DNA of 64,000 nucleotides. Origin: Morinoia aosen (taxonomy: Eukaryota; Arthropoda; Malacostraca; Amphipoda; Talitridae). The position numbers and the translations under genes are program-made. The notes under the pieces are model-generated. The model worked only from the letters and a program-made list of their open reading frames with translations. It made no database searches and had not been told where the DNA came from. Each line of letters begins with the position of its first letter. The first letter of the stretch is position 1. The stretch is from assembly GCA_030386875.1 (NCBI GenBank), contig CM059563.1, positions 29,984,139 to 30,048,138 on the forward strand, given 5' to 3'. This document shows, in pieces, positions 11,848-22,593 of this stretch.

Positions 11848-12069
11848 CACGTTGACTGCGACACGACCCACCGGTGGGTCGTGCTTAGGTTTTTCCTGCT
11901 GCGAAACGACCCATCGATGGGTCGTTTTGAAAAATTCTAACAACCTTTCTAAATTAGTGGTATTTAACAGGCCCAGTTAATGTTTGATATTTACAAATTT
12001 GCTTATCACTTTTGACTTTAAATTCAAGTTGAATATTGAACTTCGGTTTAACCCATCGCAACTAACGTG
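11848..12069. mobile_element. piggyBac-like MITE (CACGTT family)
   Basis: TTAA flanks both sides (11844-11847 and 12070-12073). The ends are CACGTTGACTGCG and CGCAACTAACGTG, near-perfect inverted repeats. It has the same family look as the elements at 19190, 32413 and 61136. It inserted exactly at the right border of the decayed PLE. Confidence 0.7.
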
Positions 12070-12582
12070 TTAACGTATTAGATTTCCCAAAAATCGCACT
12101 TTTAATTCTATTAAATTATTCAAAAAGGAAACAAGATTTGCCACATTGTGAAAAAAAGACAATTTAAATATGTTAATTTAAAGCGGAGATAGAATAAATT
12201 AAAAAGTCGGGGACATGTTTGTGGAAAACCCGGTATATTTAATTACTATAATTGTTTTTGTATTAATTAATTCAACAAGCACTGCAACTGCAAGTCTACA
12301 AGACTTTATTGACTTGACATAAATACATACCCAATCGCAACCGTAATTCAACATGCATTGAGCCACTTACCGGCGTTGTGTATTACGTCATCGTGACACG
12401 TCCTGAGATGGTCTGAACCCCGGCCATGGTAAATTTGATAACCCCGGCCCCGGCCATGACAAATTTGTTGACCCCGGCCCCGGCCAAATTTTCAACCCCT
12501 GTCGGTCTATACTTTTGATATGAAGTTGAAATTATTGTGAGTCATATTTTAATTTTCAGATTTTTATGCTGAATAACAAGAT

Positions 12583-12647
12583 ATGGACTATGCCAAAATT
12601 TCAAAGTATGAAAGCTTCTTAAATGATGTGCTTCGTGTGGATCTGCA
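12583..12647 (+). CDS. UXT: UXT (ART-27) prefoldin-like protein, exon 1
   Basis: UXT is a small alpha-class prefoldin-like protein, part of the R2TP/URI prefoldin-like co-chaperone complex and a transcriptional cofactor. The gene has three exons (12583-12647, 13627-13779, 15847-16060) giving 143 residues, close to the 157 of human UXT. This exon reads MDYAKISKYESFLNDVLRVD, matching the conserved KxxxYExFxxDVLxxDL start, and ends after two bases of a codon at a gtaagt donor. The ATG is chosen because it begins the conserved N-terminal helix. A possible acceptor (attttcag, to 12559) just upstream suggests a 5' UTR intron. A transposon ends only 71 bp before the ATG. Confidence 0.85.
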
Positions 12648-13626
12648 GTAAGTTTTTGAAGTTTTGTTATTGTAGCAATTAATGACTTTTATTAATGAAG
12701 TTTGAATTGTTAAAGAATTAGCATTAATTTTTCAAGTATGAAAGATTTATTAATCACTGGCATGTATATTGTTACAAAGTAAGACACAAAAAATCAACTT
12801 GACATGTTACAATTGAGAAAAATAGCATTGTGACTGAATTTTCTTGTAGTCTTGTGTCCAGAAGTATGTTGTCAATGCAGTGTGCTAAAATGTACTGCAT
12901 TCTGTCTTGCATGCAGTAAAAATATTTGTATCAATTTCCTATGTTTGGAAGTGATTCTTTAGATATATTACCTTATTACTTTAAAAAATTTCTTGTCCCT
13001 AGTAGAAGAAATTTCAAGTTGGAAATTATCCTACTTTATAGAATCTCTTCTTGTATCTTGCTGTTTTTAGATGTGAATGCATGTTATACCAAAAACTTAA
13101 TTAGATTAAGCTTGATATGTTACCCAAAGACTTGGTTAGATTATTCACTTAGTATAAATTCATTGATGGATGGTTTCTCTCCCTGTGTAGCTTGATAGTT
13201 TATGCTTGTGAACGTAGGGAGCAATGCTGTAGCATTTATTTCTTGGAAGTGAATTCATACAATTGTGATTTTAATTAATTATAATTCCTAAAAATTTTAT
13301 AATTAATTTTCATTGAATTACTATTTGATTCCCTTTCAAAATTAGTTAACTGCTATAATTAACTACTATCACAACTACTACAACAACATTGTCAGTATGG
13401 TGCTATTTTACAGCATATCATATCAAAACCCTTGTTTAGTGGGTACTATCATGTATGTCTTCCATGAATTCCATAATCAAATGATGTCAGTACAATTTTA
13501 TTTTCTTCATTTCTAGATTAATTATAAGTTGGTAAAATCTATTCAAGCCATGTTTGTTTAGTAGGTTTTCCTGCAGTACATATATTGAATTTCTACAAAG
13601 TATACTGATGAGTCATTGCTTTACAG
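12648..13626 (+). other. UXT intron 1
   Basis: AT-rich GT-AG intron with no recognised repeat or RNA gene. The open stretch at 12926-13195 has no family signature and is taken as chance. Confidence 0.8.
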
Positions 13627-13779
13627 AAAAGAAGTTGAGCGCCGAGACGAAATTTGTGGAAGAATTGCCGTGTATTCCCAACTCTCTCAATCAGTTGACT
13701 GCATCTCCAAAGTTGATACGACTGATGGACTTATGACCCGAGTTAACATCGGATCTAACTTCTACGTTCATGCTCATGT
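13627..13779 (+). CDS. UXT: UXT prefoldin-like protein, exon 2
   Basis: The exon completes a Gln codon, then encodes KEVERRDEICGRIAVYSQLS and on to VNIGSNFYVHAHV. It covers the end of the first coiled-coil helix and the first beta hairpin; the GSNFYV stretch matches the conserved G-x-N-F-[FY]-V of the family. It is bounded by a tttacag acceptor and a gtgagt donor, and its phases join exactly with the neighbouring exons. Intron 1 is 979 bp. Confidence 0.87.
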
Positions 13780-15846
13780 GTGAGTTGCATCTCTGAGATG
13801 TAATTATTTTGTAGTGCCAATCTGAGCTTTGTTTTTATCCAATTTAAAATGCTGCTAATTTTTTATTGTTTTAATTTTTTGAGTTATATTTGAGAAGTGT
13901 TTTTTTTTTAGTGCCAATGTTTGCTTTGTTTTTGTGTTATTTATATTACTGTGAATTTCTTGAATGAATTGTTAAAATGTGTAGGGATGTAGATTTACTG
14001 TACTTTTGAACCTATATTCAAATGTTTTATATTTCAATTCTATGAGTGTAGTTCCAGGTGGCTTATTGAGTGCAGGTGAAATGTTATGAGTCATCTTATT
14101 CACTTAATTACTGTCCATTTTCCAGCACAAATTAAGTTTTTCTTGTACTGCTTTCTTTTGTTGACAAACTTCTCTAAATCTTTCTGTTTCTATGTGTAGG
14201 ATGTGGAGACTCATTGTGGATGTATTCCCCATTCCCTGTACCCTCTCATGCATTTTAAAGATGTACCACATTTCATTAGAAAACAACGTAAAATGATAAG
14301 AAATTTTTTGAAAAGTAGATGGTTACAAAAATTGAGTAAACGTGTGGGATAAAACAGGTGTCAATGAAAGATATTAAGAAGACGGGTCCATGAGGCTCAG
14401 GTAAAAAATGATAGAATTCAGTTTGAAAAGTTGAGAGAAAGAGGTCCATATGGTATGAAGGAGTGAAATAATTTTCTACAAGGTTGCTTTAGTGAATTAG
14501 TGACAATAATTATCACAAGGTCAAAGATGGGATGTAAATGGTAGAAGCAGCTCAAGATGTATGAAAAGATGTAGAGGGATGAATGAACAAAAAGTACTGA
14601 GGGAGCTGTAAGCCTTGAGGTTGGTATATTTGACCTATAAGTAGGAGGTAAAATCACATAAGCAGAGATTGAAAGCTTTTTAAAAATTGAAGAATGGGAA
14701 AGTAAGTGAACTTGAAAGAATTTCACATGAGTTCTGCAGATATGGAGTGAGTGTTATGAGCATGTTGAAATGTCTTTTTGGTGAGGTACAAGAGATTGAA
14801 CAGGTACTAGGTCCATAGAACAATTGCGGTGCAGTACTGATGCAGAAAGGGTTCCATAACAGAAATAACTAAAGAACTATTGGCCTATTGCTTTACTCTG
14901 TATGATTCGTTGTGGTATTCACAATATTTGAGAATGTGTTCTTCAAAGTTCATTGTTGAATGGCAGTCACTTCCTTGCTGTGATGTTGGTGATTACATGA
15001 TGCCGGTGCAACTCGTGCAACTCATACACTATCATAATATATGCAACTCATACGCTATCATAACATTAACATAAAAATAACTTTTCGTAGCACTTGTAAA
15101 ATTAGTGTTTGAATGTTTGGAGCAGTGAAAATATATCCGAGTTTAAAAGTCTACACAATACAACTAATGTGGTTGCCATCTCCAATACTCAGGCAAGCTC
15201 AGTGTGCTCCTGCTTATGTATCAATAAATCTCACCAATCATAGCTCTGAATGTACTCGTTAACCCTCATCACTACAACAATTAATGAAAAATTTTCAATA
15301 CCTTGTAAGAGCACTAAGCATAATGGCATAGCAAGTTCTAAAGAATCACCACAATGAAAACAAGGTAGTGTATTATTCATTGCCAAATATAAAAATATGT
15401 TTTTAGATTTTTGCTATGGTTTCTATCATCTGTCGACTCTCCATCTAACGGTAGCTTATTTTAGGAGGAGTGATCGAAACTCAAATGAATGTGACCACTG
15501 CACTTGAATGTTGGTCTGATCCTGAAGCTTGCATCTCTTAGCAATTTTGGGTATTCTTATCTGCTGTGACACAAGGCACTGCAGCCATGGCAAAAATTTG
15601 TAATTGTCAATGAAGCAAGAAGATTGCTTTTTATTTCTTGTATTTAATGTACATAAATTTAATTGCCACTTGCATGATAGTAAATGAGCCAGATTTGTAA
15701 GCGTTAATGTTTGGTGTTTTTTACCCTCACCTGAATTTAATTTTTATTTTCATAAATTATTTCCAAAAATTTGAGCCAAATTATGTGGAGAGAGCATTTT
15801 TAGCCTATTTCTATATTTGTTCTGAATGTTTTTTTGTACTTTACAG
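13780..15846 (+). other. UXT intron 2
   Basis: GT-AG intron of 2067 bp with long AT-rich tracts. A direct repeat of about 20 bp (aactcatacactatcataa, 15020-15065) is the only local structure noted. No gene or transposon is identified by eye. Confidence 0.75.
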
Positions 15847-16060
15847 ACCTGACACATCTCGCATCTATGTGGATGTTGGCTTGGGTCTTTACGTGGAACT
15901 AACGCTGCCAGAAGCAAAAAAAGTTGCCGAGCAGAAAGTTCAGCAACTTAATGAAGAATTAAAAGAATCAAGCAAGAGATCAGTAAAGTTGAAAGCACAG
16001 ATAAAATTCATCGTGGAGGCTCTAAAAGAATTGCAATTCCTTGGACCTCCACGAGAATAG
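15847..16060 (+). CDS. UXT: UXT prefoldin-like protein, exon 3 and stop
   Basis: The exon begins with the hallmark PDTSRIYVDVG, nearly identical to the vertebrate PDTSRIYV block. It continues through a beta strand (LYVELTLPEAKK) into a long charged C-terminal coiled coil ending FLGPPRE. The acceptor is ctttacag. It ends at a TAG at 16058-16060. No AATAAA occurs in the 200 bp before the next gene's ATG. Confidence 0.88.
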
Positions 16061-16260
16061 TTGTTAGGCACCCTAATTCTAGCGGAATGTTCGTTTCAAG
16101 TATTAGGATCAAGCTCGTGTAACTGCTCAAGTATTTCTATGTCAATTTCAAGTGTTTGTATCAAATCTATACCAAATATTATTAGCTGTAGAAAAGTGAT
16201 CACATTGGCGCCTTCAGTACGCCATACATTTTGTGTGCCTAATACATCATAAGTTCAATT

Positions 16261-16626
16261 ATGAAGCGTACCTCGTTACTCTTTATCACCATAATTACCA
16301 CCATAGTATCCTGGCTACTGCCGTTATTACTAGGCAAGTATTCTGACTCGACCTTTCCAAGCATTGAGACCAAACATATACCAGATGAGCTCGTTTCAAT
16401 AAGGGAACTGGGTCCCCAAGTAGCACAAAAAGTACCTGGTTTGGATGATGGAAAGCAGAAGAAACTACTTTGCCCAACTCATCCAGAACAGCTGGAGGGG
16501 TTACAGAGTCCACCTAGTGTTGAGTTGCAGACAACAGATGGAGATAAGTGGGCTGCTGATCTTGCTAAGAAGTGGCACGTCAGAAAAGGCTTTTGGCAAC
16601 CAACACAATGTGAAGCCCGCTATGCT
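16261..16626 (+). CDS. Beta-1,4-galactosyltransferase family protein, exon 1
   Basis: This is a type II Golgi glycosyltransferase of family GT7, which transfers Gal or GalNAc from the UDP-sugar to terminal GlcNAc. Five exons (16261-16626, 17789-17886, 18951-19163, 20822-20963, 21888-22091) give 340 residues, usual for invertebrate members. Exon 1 encodes a short cytoplasmic N-terminus (MKRT), a signal anchor at about residues 5-24 (LLFITIITTIVSWLLPLLLG), and a variable stem. The donor is gtaagt after Ala-122. Sequence alone does not decide between galactosyl- and N-acetylgalactosaminyltransferase; arthropod members include both. The ATG lies 200 bp after the UXT stop on the same strand. Confidence 0.82.
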
Positions 16627-17788
16627 GTAAGTGCATTCAGTTGTTACAGGACCAGATTTTCTGACATTTTACTTCGTCATAGCGATACAGCTAGCAACGA
16701 TTCTTCTGTTCATGTGGCAATAGAATGTACAATTTTTCTGCAGAAAATGCGCAGATTTTAGTGGAAAAATTTTAGAATTCGAGAATTTTAAGCAAAAAGC
16801 AGTAATTTTCATTGCCACTTCAGCAAAAGAGCTTTCACTGCCCACTGTGTTGCCACGAAGATGTACATTGATTGACAATCTGGCCTCAGGAGTGGTTCTT
16901 GAATTGCTACGAGCCAAATGGTGGTAGCTTTGATCAGACACAATGTTGAATAAAGTTTCAGAGAGTGAGCCCAAAAGAATTCGTTAGTGTGTTGATAAAA
17001 ATGTCCTTCATAATCATTTCATATTGTCAAACTGTAATGAATTCATTTTGTGTTATAAATATGAATGTGTGATTATTGCATCAGTTACCACCGTTCATAT
17101 AAATATCAATAAATAAAACTAATATAGCAATTAGGTGCTCTTTCTAATTCTTTTTACACATCATTGCTTGTAACTAGTAATATTTTTTAATGCTATAAGA
17201 GCCGTAAGACGACGAGCTACCAACTTTGTGTGTTAAATATTCAATTTAATGTTGTCTTTGTGCCTATCTAATATGAAATGGACATGTTTTCAGGAATTAT
17301 GCTCTTAAAAGATCAATGAGTGTGTTTTTTGTGTATGTTAAATGAAGTCAGTTTTCAGCATCAGAAATAATCATGTGGAATTTGCACATGTACATTGATA
17401 TTTGAAAATTTGCTTGTAGGAATTTAATAAAAGTACAAATTAAAATTTCATGGTGCCCTAAATCTGGTAAACTTGTATTAATGTATTAGGTAACTTTATT
17501 GTGACATGGATTAAGTTAAGATGTGTTTTCTTCTATGTTTTAGGAAAAACACTACAACATGAAAATATAAACAAATGTTGAGCTCCTATAAATGATCTAT
17601 GAATGTATGAACACCTCTTCACCGTTAAATGCTTCAACCTAGCTACAAATACTTGCTGCTTCTAAATCGGTTTCACGGTCCTCATTCTCATTTTTGTACT
17701 AGACTTAAGAAACCATTTACTTCTGTTTCGCTTGTGGTAAATAAATTATTTAAATTGTTGAATGGATTGACACCTGTGGCGTGCTCAG

Positions 17789-17886
17789 GTGAGCATCATC
17801 ATCTGCGTGCGGGACAGAAGGGAGCAGCTGCGCCGCTTCCTGCTGCACATGCACCCCTTCCTGGCCCGGCAGCTGCTGCGCTACAG
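17789..17886 (+). CDS. Beta-1,4-galactosyltransferase family, exon 2
   Basis: The exon encodes VSIIICVRDRREQLRRFLLH and on to HPFLARQLLRYR. This is the nucleotide-sugar-binding start of the GT7 catalytic domain (family form V-A-[IV]-[IV]-[IV]-P-[FY]-R-x-R). The usual Pro is replaced by Cys-Val (IICVRDR). The acceptor is ctcag. The only junction that keeps frame with exon 3 uses a GC donor, CAG|GCCAGT, giving YR-IIVVEQ across the splice. Confidence 0.85.
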
Positions 17887-17892
17887 GCCAGT
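17887..17892 (+). other. Non-canonical GC splice donor of intron 2
   Basis: The bases after the exon are GCCAGT. The nearest GT (17891) would shift the frame and destroy the conserved [IV]VVEQ block of the next exon. GC-AG introns are the commonest non-GT class and favour a strong CAG on the exon side, as here. Confidence 0.7.
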
Positions 17893-17952
17893 CCAGCCTC
17901 CCTCCTAGTTACGCACTAATTCCCACTAAAAAAAAATGCTCCACATTTTATA

Positions 17953-18248
17953 CAGGGTGTCCCAAAATAATGCACTCACTCGACTGTACCGTAATCTGCA
18001 CATTTCATACAGGGTGTCCCCAAAATAATATACTCACTCTTCAACTGCACCATACTCATATTTTTGTTTCAATGTAGGTGTTCATTGATCAACGTAGAAG
18101 CAAGTCTATTGAGATAAATAAAATAAGCAAACATAAAATTTAAGAAAATTGAATGTTATTTATGAGAACTTGATTGGCCTTGAAACAGAACCGAAAAATG
18201 CGAAAATACGTCAGTCAGAGGATGAGTACATTTTTTTGGGACACCCTG
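17953..18248. mobile_element. Mariner-type MITE in galactosyltransferase intron 2
   Basis: CAGGGTGTCCCAAAAT at the left end faces TTTTGGGACACCCTG at the right, with TA before the left end. A second copy of the same terminal sequence lies inside at about 18013, so two insertions or a duplicated end are likely. There is no coding capacity. Confidence 0.65.
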
Positions 18249-18950
18249 TGGTACAAAGCAGTAAATACGAAGAACGAAGTGGTTAATACGAAGTAGTTAA
18301 TAGAAATTAGACTATTTCTAACATTTTTATTCCACGAAATAATGCACGAAAGGCTATATATACCCTTAGAATATTTTTTCACTTTTTCATTTAATGTCTC
18401 CAAAAGCAATGAAACTTTTAACAATCTCAATATCTTGCTGTACATCAGGAAAAACTGCTTATTTATCTACAAAACTCTCATAAAACTTGTGTTGAATTAT
18501 CTTACATTGGGCTAAGAGTCTGCAGATTGAATTCCAAGTTTTTTCTTGTTAAAATCATTCTGAGACCAAGCTGTCTGGAGTTTGCAATGCTGAGACCAAG
18601 ATAGCACCCATTAGCAATGAATTAAGATCCATTACATCATCGATCTTTTGCAATTGTGTTTCTCTCGAATAATTCCATTCTGAAAAACAATGCTCTTCAA
18701 ATGGCTTAATCTGCAGTTTCTTTGTACTATTCGAAATTCATGTAGTATGCTTTCCTCACTGTCTGAATCTCGTGTAACTATTTTCAACAATTTTTATTTT
18801 CAACTAAACTAAGTTCAGTAAATTACAGTATAATCAATTCGAGTTACTCCTGCTTTATTTCTGTGCAACATTTAGTGCAGAGCTTGTCACGGGTAGTTCA
18901 TCTCTTCTTGCAGGTTTTTGGTGACGTATAACGCTTGATAACATTTGCAG

Positions 18951-19163
18951 GATAATAGTGGTGGAGCAGAACAACACCCTGCCATTCAACCGAGCCAAGC
19001 TATTCAATATAGGCTTCAAGGAAGCTGTGAAGGCTGCCCAGGGAGGCCCTGAGGGACTGTGCGTCGTGTTCCATGACGTCGACCTGCTGCCCCTCAACGA
19101 CTTCAACACCTATGCCTGCTCCAAGTCCCCCAGGCACATGAGTGTCGCGGTCGACTCCCTCCG
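18951..19163 (+). CDS. Beta-1,4-galactosyltransferase family, exon 3
   Basis: Starts IIVVEQNNTLPFNRAKLFNI, then FHDVDLLP, which contains the D-x-D metal-binding motif (DVD) used by GT7 enzymes with Mn2+ and the UDP-sugar. It ends with the HMSVAVDSLR block. The acceptor is ttgcag and the donor gtcagt. A TTAA MITE begins 27 bp after the exon. Confidence 0.9.
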
Positions 19164-19189
19164 GTCAGTTGAGTCGGTGCTCGAGTTAA

Positions 19190-19406
19190 CACTTTGATTG
19201 CGATGTGCGCCACCAGTGGTACACGGAGGTAATTTTCATTATGCTACTGACCGACCAGAAGTGGCAAACTCAATTTTCATAAATACTTAAAGCTAAATGA
19301 AGGCACGATCCAGTTCATGTTTGCTATTTTCAAAATTGTTCACTACAATTGACTCTAAATTTGAGTTTGGCGTTGAACTTAATATTTAGTAGTCGCAGTC
19401 AAAGTG
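19190..19406. mobile_element. piggyBac-like MITE (CACTTT variant)
   Basis: The ends CACTTTGATTGCG and CGCAGTCAAAGTG are flanked by TTAA on the left and TTGA on the right. It starts 27 bp downstream of the exon 3 donor. Confidence 0.6.
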
Positions 19407-20821
19407 TTGAACTCGCAGCTGCAAATGTAATATCCAGAGCTGAAAGTTAGCTAGCCCTTCCAATTGCTGAAATAGAATAGGAGCTTTGTTTTGATGCGGA
19501 CCATTTTTTTGGGGTTCACTGCTGCTGTGTTTTTCAACACCTGTAACGCGTTTCATATATTTCCTTCTCATCTTACTTTTTCTGTGTGCAGGGAGTCTTG
19601 TGTGGGAACTCACCTTGTACCTCCATCCATCCATTGTGTGCTAAATGGTGCCTCCATCTTTCTTCTCTTTGGAAACACCTTTGTTGTGGTTATAGAAGCT
19701 TAAAATAGTTCTCAATCTTATTATCTGTTCCCATTTGTTCTTATGTTATCGTAATCAAGCATCTTGAGAACTCAACTAGAGTCATTTTTGTCTGTGTGAG
19801 TTACGATTAGCTGATAATGGTGTGCTCAAGGATTGACTGTGCATGCACTGAATTGCTTTGATTTTGTGTTTTTGTGTGATATCAGCCAGCGACGTTTGGC
19901 AGTTCAACTCAATACTTGCAAGTCACCAGATTCGCTCTTTTTGGCTAAAGTTGGTGTAAAGTAGTGGCTAGTCAGGTTCGTTTTGAGTACTAAACGTGAG
20001 CTAGGTAATTTACATTTTTAACCAATTTTTGTTAACGCAATTAGCTTTATTGGCTGAAGTCAGTTTTAATTTCACTGAATGCTCTAGCACTCCAAATGTT
20101 TTTATACAATCGGGTTATTGCAAATATTTCTTCCATAAATTGATTTTAGGTCATTTCGCATGTTGAACTTGTGTTCAAATGGTTCAATGAATTACTCGCA
20201 GGTGAATGGGAATAATTTTGCTATCTAAGGTAGCATACAAATAGTGCTCCTTTCAGTTCAGTATTTAGTAAATGCAATTTTTGCATTTCTTCACAAGTTC
20301 ATACCCATGGGACCTTCTACTGTCATCCGCAACATGAGTTAAGTTTTTCCACGTACGTTGAGTTCCTCTCATCAAGTGGACCTATGCTGTGAGAGCTGGC
20401 GTGCCGAGAGCATTATTGTTTGGCTTCAGTGATAAAAAGGTTTTTGGAACTTTATGTGTTCCCACTTTTTTCTATTCTATTCCCTTGGCTTCTATTCTAT
20501 TGTGCTCGTTCACATGCCTCCTTTGCTATCTCTTCCTTTTCTTCCTCTTCTTTGCTAACTTGTTTTTATACGCAAGGTTTTCTTTGTGGGCACAGATCAT
20601 GGACAGATAGTCATCGCTATTTTCAGTCCACGCTAAATGGCCCTTTTCTTGATATCGCTGTTTTTTGTGCTATGGAGTCTTACAATAATATATTACTAAT
20701 TAACTAGTACATATACACAAATCATACTAATTAACTGGTCTGTTCCAAAAAGTGTACTCCTCATGAGCTGTCTATGGCTTCTGCTTTCACACGAGTTCTG
20801 AAGTTTGTTCTGCTTGTGCAG

Positions 20822-20963
20822 ATTTGAGCTCCCGTACCGCACGCTGTGTGGTGGAGCCCTCGCTTTGTTGGCGCTACAATTCCGCTCCGTTGATGGCTTC
20901 TCCAATGAATACAACGGCTGGGGTGGCGAGGATGACGATTTCTGTGCCAGGCTGCAGGAAAAG
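20822..20963 (+). CDS. Beta-1,4-galactosyltransferase family, exon 4
   Basis: Encodes FELPYRTLCGGALAL followed by FSNEYNGWGGEDDDFCARL. The WGGEDDD motif is the catalytic and acceptor-binding signature of the family and is intact. The acceptor is gtgcag and the donor gttaga; the exon closes on a full codon. Confidence 0.92.
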
Positions 20964-21164
20964 GTTAGACAATCGACGCTTTGTTATATGTCTGAAAGTA
21001 GTAATAAACTCTTTCGTATTTTGCAAGGATTGTAATCTTGCTGCACTGGCTGATTTGTGATACGTGAGTACGCCAGTCAAAGTTCCAGTGGTGATTTGTA
21101 TTTCTAGAAAAAAGCAATGCCTCGTTTTGTCTTTTCATAGAAACGGTGTTTATAATGTAACTAG

Positions 21165-21300
21165 TGTATGCGGCCTGTCAAGAATGACGGGATTTGATAT
21201 TTTTCATAAATAAATCGTCGAGATGTTGATGATAAACAAACATATCGATCCTAATAGTATCCGCAATTAAAATATTCTTGTACTTTTGCACTCGTGAAAA
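21165..21300. repeat. Diverged fragment of the foldback hAT-like element
   Basis: The order gcggcctgtcaag, atttttcataaa, gatgatgataaacaaa-like, atcgatcctaatagt, and ttcttgtacttttgcactcg parallels 52022-52150 and 1850-1980 base by base with many substitutions. It lies in intron 4 of the galactosyltransferase gene. Confidence 0.55.
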
Positions 21301-21729
21301 AAGTAAAAAATATGCACACTAAGGGTATCATTTCGCAAGATAAATTAGAATTAACTGTGTTTGTGCTTCATTGAAAAATGCAAAGAGCCACGTTTGGCAA
21401 AAGTTTGAAAGTAAACTTTTTATTTTCAAGAGGTACACAGAAGGTAAATTTGACGGTGTGTTTTTTTAGAAACGATAGTGCAATACAGATATGAGAGGGG
21501 TGTATGTCCAATGGTACAAAAAGCCTATCCGTTAAAAAAAATCTTAGAAAGTTAGACTCCAGGTCTACTCCTGCCATACACAGAACCGATTCTTTTTCAA
21601 CTAATTTAATATTAATACTGAACACATTTATTTTTGTTTCTCTTATGTGTTTTTGCTTTTTTTTTCTCACATGATTGATGTATTTGATTTAAATTTTCAT
21701 TTTACTAGATTTTTCTACTTGTTTTCAGG

Positions 21730-21755
21730 TTGATAATGACCCTGGAGGTCGAAAC
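21730..21755 (+). ncRNA. Degenerate hammerhead-like block in intron 4
   Basis: TTGATAATGACCCTGGAGGT followed by CGAAACG. The hairpin GACC-CTGGA-GGTC and the GAAACG box are kept, but the CUGAUGA box is changed at several positions. It is probably the right tail of another PLE relic ending near 21800. Confidence 0.3.
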
Positions 21756-21887
21756 GTTTCAAATATTTTCATTCATCGACTTTCCTATATAAAATGACCT
21801 CACTAAAGACATATAACTTGCCACTTTTATTTATAGTTCGACAGGCAAACCACTTACACATAGCACTAATAAGCACTGGCATTGCAG

Positions 21888-22091
21888 GGCCTGTCGGTGG
21901 TGCGGTTCAATGCAGCAGTGTCCGTGTACCACATGCTGCAACACGCGCCCGCCACCGCTGCTCCTGACCGCTTCCAGAAGATGAGCCATCCGTCGCGGGG
22001 GGAGCGCAGCGACGGGCTGTCCTCCCTCTCGTACACTGTGCAGGCCAGAGACCGGCACCCTCTCATGCTGCGTCTCGTTGTCACTTGGTGA
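21888..22091 (+). CDS. Beta-1,4-galactosyltransferase family, exon 5 and stop
   Basis: Encodes GLSVVRFNAAVSVYHMLQH through to a DGLSSLSYTV segment and HPLMLRLVV. This matches the C-terminal G-L-x-[IV]-x-R...Y-x-M-x-x-H and D-G-L-x-S-L-x-Y blocks of the family. The stop is at 22089-22091. The exon is markedly more GC-rich than its surroundings. No clear AATAAA is seen within the next few hundred bases. Confidence 0.9.
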   Translation, partial: GLSVVRFNAAVSVYHMLQHAPATAAPDRFQKMSHPSRGERSDGLSSLSYTVQARDRHPLMLRLVVTW

Positions 22092-22593
22092 AGGTAATGA
22101 AACCGCGTGGGTCGCTTTTGTTGCTTGTTTTCAAGTTCTTTGAAAGGAACTCGAGTTTATTTGAAGCTGTTTCTTTATAAATTTATCGGTTTTATGATTT
22201 TTTTGCCTAAATTATGTGGTGACGGTCATGCTTCTTAGTTTAAATTGTTGATTGCGTTTGTCGTTTCTCTCCGGGAGCATTGGATGAGCAATAGATGTAT
22301 GTTACTATTATTCACCTATCCTTTGAGGACCGGCGCCCCCGGGGTAGATCTCGTTAGGTAACCTCTGCTGTAGACAAGTCTTGGAGACTTCTCTCTTTCG
22401 TGCCCACTTTGATTTTTTAAATTTTCATGTCTTCACTATATCTTCTTTGCCTTATCTTCCTGTTCCTTTTCAACCTGCTTCATCTGTACATGCGCAGGGT
22501 GTCGTGTGTGAACCCCCACTTTGTGCGTACATCTCACGTCTTTCTCAGTCTATGCAGAATAGTCCATTCTGTCAGTAACTAACTACTATACTA

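Larger units (their letters stand above)
7266..12511. mobile_element. 5.2 kb hAT-like foldback element with GC-rich ends
   Basis: The termini TATAGACCGAC (7266) and GTCGGTCTATA (12511) are perfect inverted repeats. The flanking octamer cttttgat is present at 7258-7265 and 12512-12519, an exact 8-bp target duplication. Just inside each end are tandem CCCCGGCCCCGGCCA units, in sharp contrast to the AT-rich body. Eight-bp duplications and an A2/G5 terminus fit the hAT superfamily. No hAT transposase is recognised. The interior carries a 1.4 kb foldback, a mariner-type transposase scrap, a decayed PLE and a TTAA MITE, so much of its length is later insertions. Confidence 0.75.

Noticed and set aside
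19491..22578. Weak similarity between 19555-19620 and 22437-22520 (ctgtgtgcaggg-like) as repeated exons
   Set aside because: Similarity is short, rich in pyrimidines and broken by stops; it may be an old repeat but cannot be supported as coding.
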